NCBI GenBank assembly: GCA_017540385.1
Contig: JAFYBD010000297.1
Location: forward strand, 1 to 16,575
Direction of reading: 5' to 3'
DNA length: 16,575 bases
From: Lentisphaeria bacterium
Lineage (GTDB): Bacteria > Verrucomicrobiota > Lentisphaeria > Victivallales > UBA1829
A model generated the notes under the pieces. That model searched no databases. It had not been told where the DNA came from and saw nothing but the letters and a program-made list of their open reading frames with translations. A program made the position numbers and the translations under genes. Below, piece after piece: positions 13,802 through 16,575 of the stretch (the stretch's first letter is position 1; the number at the start of each line of letters is the position of its first letter).

Positions 13802-16575
13802 ATGGCGGACATCATCATCAACGGCACGACAGTCAGAGTATCGTCCGGGGTCGTATCCTCGGGCCTGCACGTTACGAGCGACGGCGAAGTGACCGTCCTG
13901 GACGGGGGCGTCGTGACCGACGCGGAGGCCACCCGCTACGGGTTCTTCTGGGTCGAGGAGGGCGGCTTCCTGCAAAACACGTTCCTCCATGACAGCGGCG
14001 AGGCGTTCGTCTCCGGCGGCTCGGCGCAGAACCTGACGATGCAGTCGGGCGGCCAGGCGAACATCATGAGCGGGCTCTTCAGCTCCGGCACGGTCCTGGA
14101 CGGCGGCGTGGGCGTGATCTACACGACCGCGAGCGGGTACGACGTGGCGGTGTCGACCGGCGGACGGTACCTCGTTTACGGCGGCTATGCGGAGAATACG
14201 CGCGTTTCGAGCGGGGGTTCCTTCACGATCCAGCTCTCCGGCGGTCTGGCGAGCGACACCACGGTCGAGGCCGGGGGGACCGCGCGAATCGTCTCCGGCG
14301 CGGTCGCGAGCAAAAACATGCTGAACGGCGGCCGGATGGAAGTGCTGATGGGCATGGCCGACGACGTGACGATCCTGAACGGCGGCCGGCTGAAAGTCCA
14401 TGCCGCGGGCGAAGCCCAGACGATCACGGTAAGCAACGGTCTGCTGGAAGTCGAGACCGGCACGGTGTACGACACGTTCCTGTCCGGCGGCTCCGCCGAC
14501 CTCCGCAAAGGCGCGGCGTTCCGCTTCAACCAGTTCGGCGGCTCGGCCGACGTCATGAGCGGCACGGTCGTCACCGGCGGCACGCTGGCGGGCGGCGTCA
14601 TGACCGTCTGGACCGGGGCGCTCCTGATGGACTACACGTTCCTCGGCGGTCAGCTGTCGATCGACTCGGGCGTGGTCGTTTCCCGGGGCGAGCTGAAGAT
14701 GGACCTGCGGACGGCGTCGGGCGCGATCTACCGGGAAACGGCAGTGAAGTCCGCGTTGTTCGACGTCGAATCCGGGGCGGAGGTCGAGGGGATCGTCGTT
14801 TCGGATTCCGGGCGGATGGCGGTCCACGACGGGGCGGTCGTGACCGGGACCACGGTCGACAAAAACGGCACGGTCACGCTCCTCTCCGGGGGCCGAGCGG
14901 ACGGGATCGCTGTGGTGTCCGCTAAGAGTTCGAGCGCGGGCGTCATCGTCATCTCGTCCTATACTTGGGGGCCGTCCTCGTTGGCTTCGGATGGCGGCGT
15001 GCTTCTCATGTCGTCGGGCGCAGTCGCCACGAACGTGGAGCTGATGTGCGGCACGGTCTGTGTTTACGACGGCGGCCTGATCTCCGGCGCCAGGATGACT
15101 TCGGGCGGGGCGCTCCATATCGAATCGGGCGGCGTGGTGCGCAATGCGGTCCTGAACGGGACCAGATACGACTACATCATAATGGGCGGCCCCGGCATAC
15201 CTTCGGAACCGAGCCTGGGATACGTCTACGTTTCCGCCGGCGGCCTGCTGGAAAATGCGGAAGCGACCTGGCTGCAGATCTCCGTGTCGGGCGGCGTGAT
15301 CCGGGGCCTGACCGTCTCGAACACCTCCATCATCACGGTCGACGGCGGCGGCACGCTTACCGGACGCCTCTCGTTCGTGAACGGCGCCACGGTCAACATG
15401 GCTGGCGGCTTCCTGGATTTCGACATCTCGGCGTACGAGCCGGGTTCGGCGGCGGTCGTCAACAATCTGCAGTGCATCAAAGGCGCTCCGATCTACACGG
15501 TCACGCTGTCGGCGGACCAGGCGGCCGGACGCTACCGCCTGGTGGAAAAGGTGCAGGGATTCAATCAGACGATCACGGTGCGGAATACGCAGCAGGAAAC
15601 GCTCGGCACGCTCACTGCGGGCGCCCTGACGGAGATCGGCGGACGTTACTACCAGACGAAGGTGAAAAACAATTCGCTGTACCTGAGTATCTGGGACGAG
15701 ATGCCGATCGTGGAGGGCGATCCGCCCGTTGCCTACGTGAACCCGGGTTGGGAATCGTTGGCAAACGGGACCGTCGTGGAGACCCCCGTGGGCTCCGCGA
15801 CCGTGGGATACAATGCGTTCGCGGACGGGAACGAGGCGGCGTTCGCCATCATGCCGGGCGGCAGCATCGTCGTCACGGGCGGCGACGCCACGTTCGCCGA
15901 ACCGGTGGGAGACAACCTGCAGATCCTGGCGGGCGCGACCGTCACCGGAGCCACGGTGAACGAGTACGGTTCGCTGGTGCTGCAGAGCGGGGCGACGGCG
16001 GCGGACCTGACGGTCTCCGGCACGAACCTGACGGTGCAGGCCGGCGCGATCCTGAGGGGGGACTGCAAGCTGACGGGGGGCGGCACCATCACGGTCAACG
16101 GGACGTTCGAGTTCGACATCTCCGGGTTCACCGCCGGAAACGACACGGCACTGATGAGCATCAACTCGTTCGTGAACGGATCGCCGGACATCACGATCGT
16201 CGTGAACGACCGGCAGGGCGAGGGCGTCTACACGCTCGTGAGCGCGCCGGAGTTCGGCGACACCAGGAACCTGAACAGATTTTACCAGTACGCCCGGAGT
16301 ATCACCGTCGTGAATCAGAACGGCGAGGTCCTGGGCACGACCTCCGCGGGATCGGGGGAATCGGATCGGAGCGTCCAGGTCGGGGACTACTTCTATACCA
16401 TCCGGAACCGCAAAACGGCTCTCGGGGCCCCGGACATCGTCCTGAGCATCACCCGTGCGATCACGGGACCGGGCACCGTGTACGTCGACGCCGCATGGGA
16501 GGGCAGGAATCCTGGCGATCAAGTGTTCTACAGAGACTCGGTGACCTCCGCACTGTATTATCATACGATCGGCAC
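13802..16575 (+). CDS. AIDA-type repeat protein, 3' end cut by the window
   Basis: 924 residues are visible with no stop before the edge. The ATG at 13802 has AGGAG at 13791-13795, six bases upstream. The protein begins MADIIINGTTVRVSSGVV, already in repeat style, with no signal peptide. Residues 1 to about 540 are short beta-helix repeats with recurring SGG, NGG and SSG turns (for example VSGGSAQNLTMQSGGQANIM), as in AIDA-I and related autotransporter passenger domains. Two larger modules follow, each with a FDIS segment, a beta-rich stretch with an ITV-x(4-6)-LGT core, and LSI (residues about 540-630 and 771-883), and YVNPGW recurs as YVDAAW 249 residues later. It is probably a surface adhesin-like protein. 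Any anchor or transporter domain would lie beyond the window. Leucine codon use (CTG preferred) differs from the other plus-strand genes. Confidence 0.85.
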   Translation, partial: MADIIINGTTVRVSSGVVSSGLHVTSDGEVTVLDGGVVTDAEATRYGFFWVEEGGFLQNTFLHDSGEAFVSGGSAQNLTMQSGGQANIMSGLFSSGTVLDGGVGVIYTTASGYDVAVSTGGRYLVYGGYAENTRVSSGGSFTIQLSGGLASDTTVEAGGTARIVSGAVASKNMLNGGRMEVLMGMADDVTILNGGRLKVHAAGEAQTITVSNGLLEVETGTVYDTFLSGGSADLRKGAAFRFNQFGGSADVMSGTVVTGGTLAGGVMTVWTGALLMDYTFLGGQLSIDSGVVVSRGELKMDLRTASGAIYRETAVKSALFDVESGAEVEGIVVSDSGRMAVHDGAVVTGTTVDKNGTVTLLSGGRADGIAVVSAKSSSAGVIVISSYTWGPSSLASDGGVLLMSSGAVATNVELMCGTVCVYDGGLISGARMTSGGALHIESGGVVRNAVLNGTRYDYIIMGGPGIPSEPSLGYVYVSAGGLLENAEATWLQISVSGGVIRGLTVSNTSIITVDGGGTLTGRLSFVNGATVNMAGGFLDFDISAYEPGSAAVVNNLQCIKGAPIYTVTLSADQAAGRYRLVEKVQGFNQTITVRNTQQETLGTLTAGALTEIGGRYYQTKVKNNSLYLSIWDEMPIVEGDPPVAYVNPGWESLANGTVVETPVGSATVGYNAFADGNEAAFAIMPGGSIVVTGGDATFAEPVGDNLQILAGATVTGATVNEYGSLVLQSGATAADLTVSGTNLTVQAGAILRGDCKLTGGGTITVNGTFEFDISGFTAGNDTALMSINSFVNGSPDITIVVNDRQGEGVYTLVSAPEFGDTRNLNRFYQYARSITVVNQNGEVLGTTSAGSGESDRSVQVGDYFYTIRNRKTALGAPDIVLSITRAITGPGTVYVDAAWEGRNPGDQVFYRDSVTSALYYHTIG
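15419..15691 (+). repeat. FDIS module, copy 1, in the AIDA-repeat protein
   Basis: Runs from FDIS to LSI (91 residues), with TITVRNTQQETLGTLTAG inside. Its beginning recurs 693 bases (231 codons) later. Similarity is at protein level and divergent. Confidence 0.6.
16112..16450 (+). repeat. FDIS module, copy 2, in the AIDA-repeat protein
   Basis: Runs from FDIS to LSI (113 residues), with SITVVNQNGEVLGTTSAG matching the core of copy 1. It is longer by about 22 residues, including an NLNRFYQYAR insertion. A Trp motif precedes (15749) and another follows (16496), suggesting a larger repeating unit of about 249 residues. Confidence 0.6.

Noticed and set aside
13667..16564. A 965-residue open frame on the minus strand opposite the AIDA-repeat gene
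   Set aside because: It is a shadow of the GC-rich repeat gene: Arg/His/Asp/Val-rich, low-complexity, no ribosome site or domain. The plus frame has a good Shine-Dalgarno and clear AIDA-type repeats.
1..16575. CRISPR arrays, tRNA or rRNA genes, insertion sequences, and known defence systems
   Set aside because: None was seen on either strand; the intergenic repeats are too few and short for CRISPR, and no transposase or nuclease gene is present.

Overview
The window is a GC-rich bacterial chromosome segment. It holds ten real protein genes (two cut by the window ends), one possible leader peptide, and a few AT-richer intergenic islands. The gene set suggests a Gram-negative member of the PVC superphylum, most likely a Lentisphaerota/Victivallales relative. 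It includes an ExbB/ExbD/TonB-type operon, lipoprotein signal peptides, a large AIDA-type repeat protein that starts without a signal peptide, and a formylglycine-enzyme-like domain fused to an M6 peptidase. The taxonomic placement is inference from gene style; no marker gene is present.

Layout. (1) 2-1857, plus strand: a tightly overlapping operon of ExbB (5' cut), an ExbD-like protein, a TonB-like transducer and an 82-residue membrane zinc-ribbon protein. Each stop overlaps the next start. (2) 1897-5088, minus strand: a two-gene operon of a CoA-dependent-acyltransferase-like protein (HHxxxDG motif) followed by an LCAT-like alpha/beta-hydrolase lipoprotein with an intact catalytic triad. (3) 5089-5514: an AT-richer spacer. 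(4) 5515-7818, plus strand: an FtsQ-like division protein and a GT4 glycosyltransferase with its own terminator. (5) 7901-8491, minus strand: a LexA-family repressor, divergent from (6) 8835-11072, plus strand: a lipoprotein fusing an FGE/SUMF1-like domain to an M6 metallopeptidase behind a consensus sigma-70 promoter. (7) 11102-12874, minus strand: a polytopic GT-C-like membrane protein, preceded by a promoter, a strong ribosome site and a 15-codon ORF. (8) 12944-13801: a long low-GC divergent spacer. (9) 13802 to the right edge, plus strand: the AIDA-repeat protein, still open.

How they may work together. Group 1 is an inner-membrane energy-transduction module. Groups 2, 6 and 9 point to the cell envelope or surface: a lipid- or ester-modifying pair, an exported peptidase, and a large beta-helical repeat protein. 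The LexA-like gene is the only transcriptional regulator seen. A perfect 14-base direct repeat with copies 52 bases apart lies between it and the M6 promoter.

Three proteins keep their family fold but appear to have lost a key residue. The ExbD-like protein has no acidic residue in its membrane helix, where ExbD/TolR/MotB carry the proton-binding Asp. The LexA-like protein has the catalytic Gly-Asp-Ser-Met context changed to Gly-Ser-Asp-Phe and lacks the Ala-Gly cleavage site. The FGE-like domain keeps only one of the two FGE active-site cysteine positions. These are the strongest leads here. All assignments come from reading motifs by eye; no search was run.
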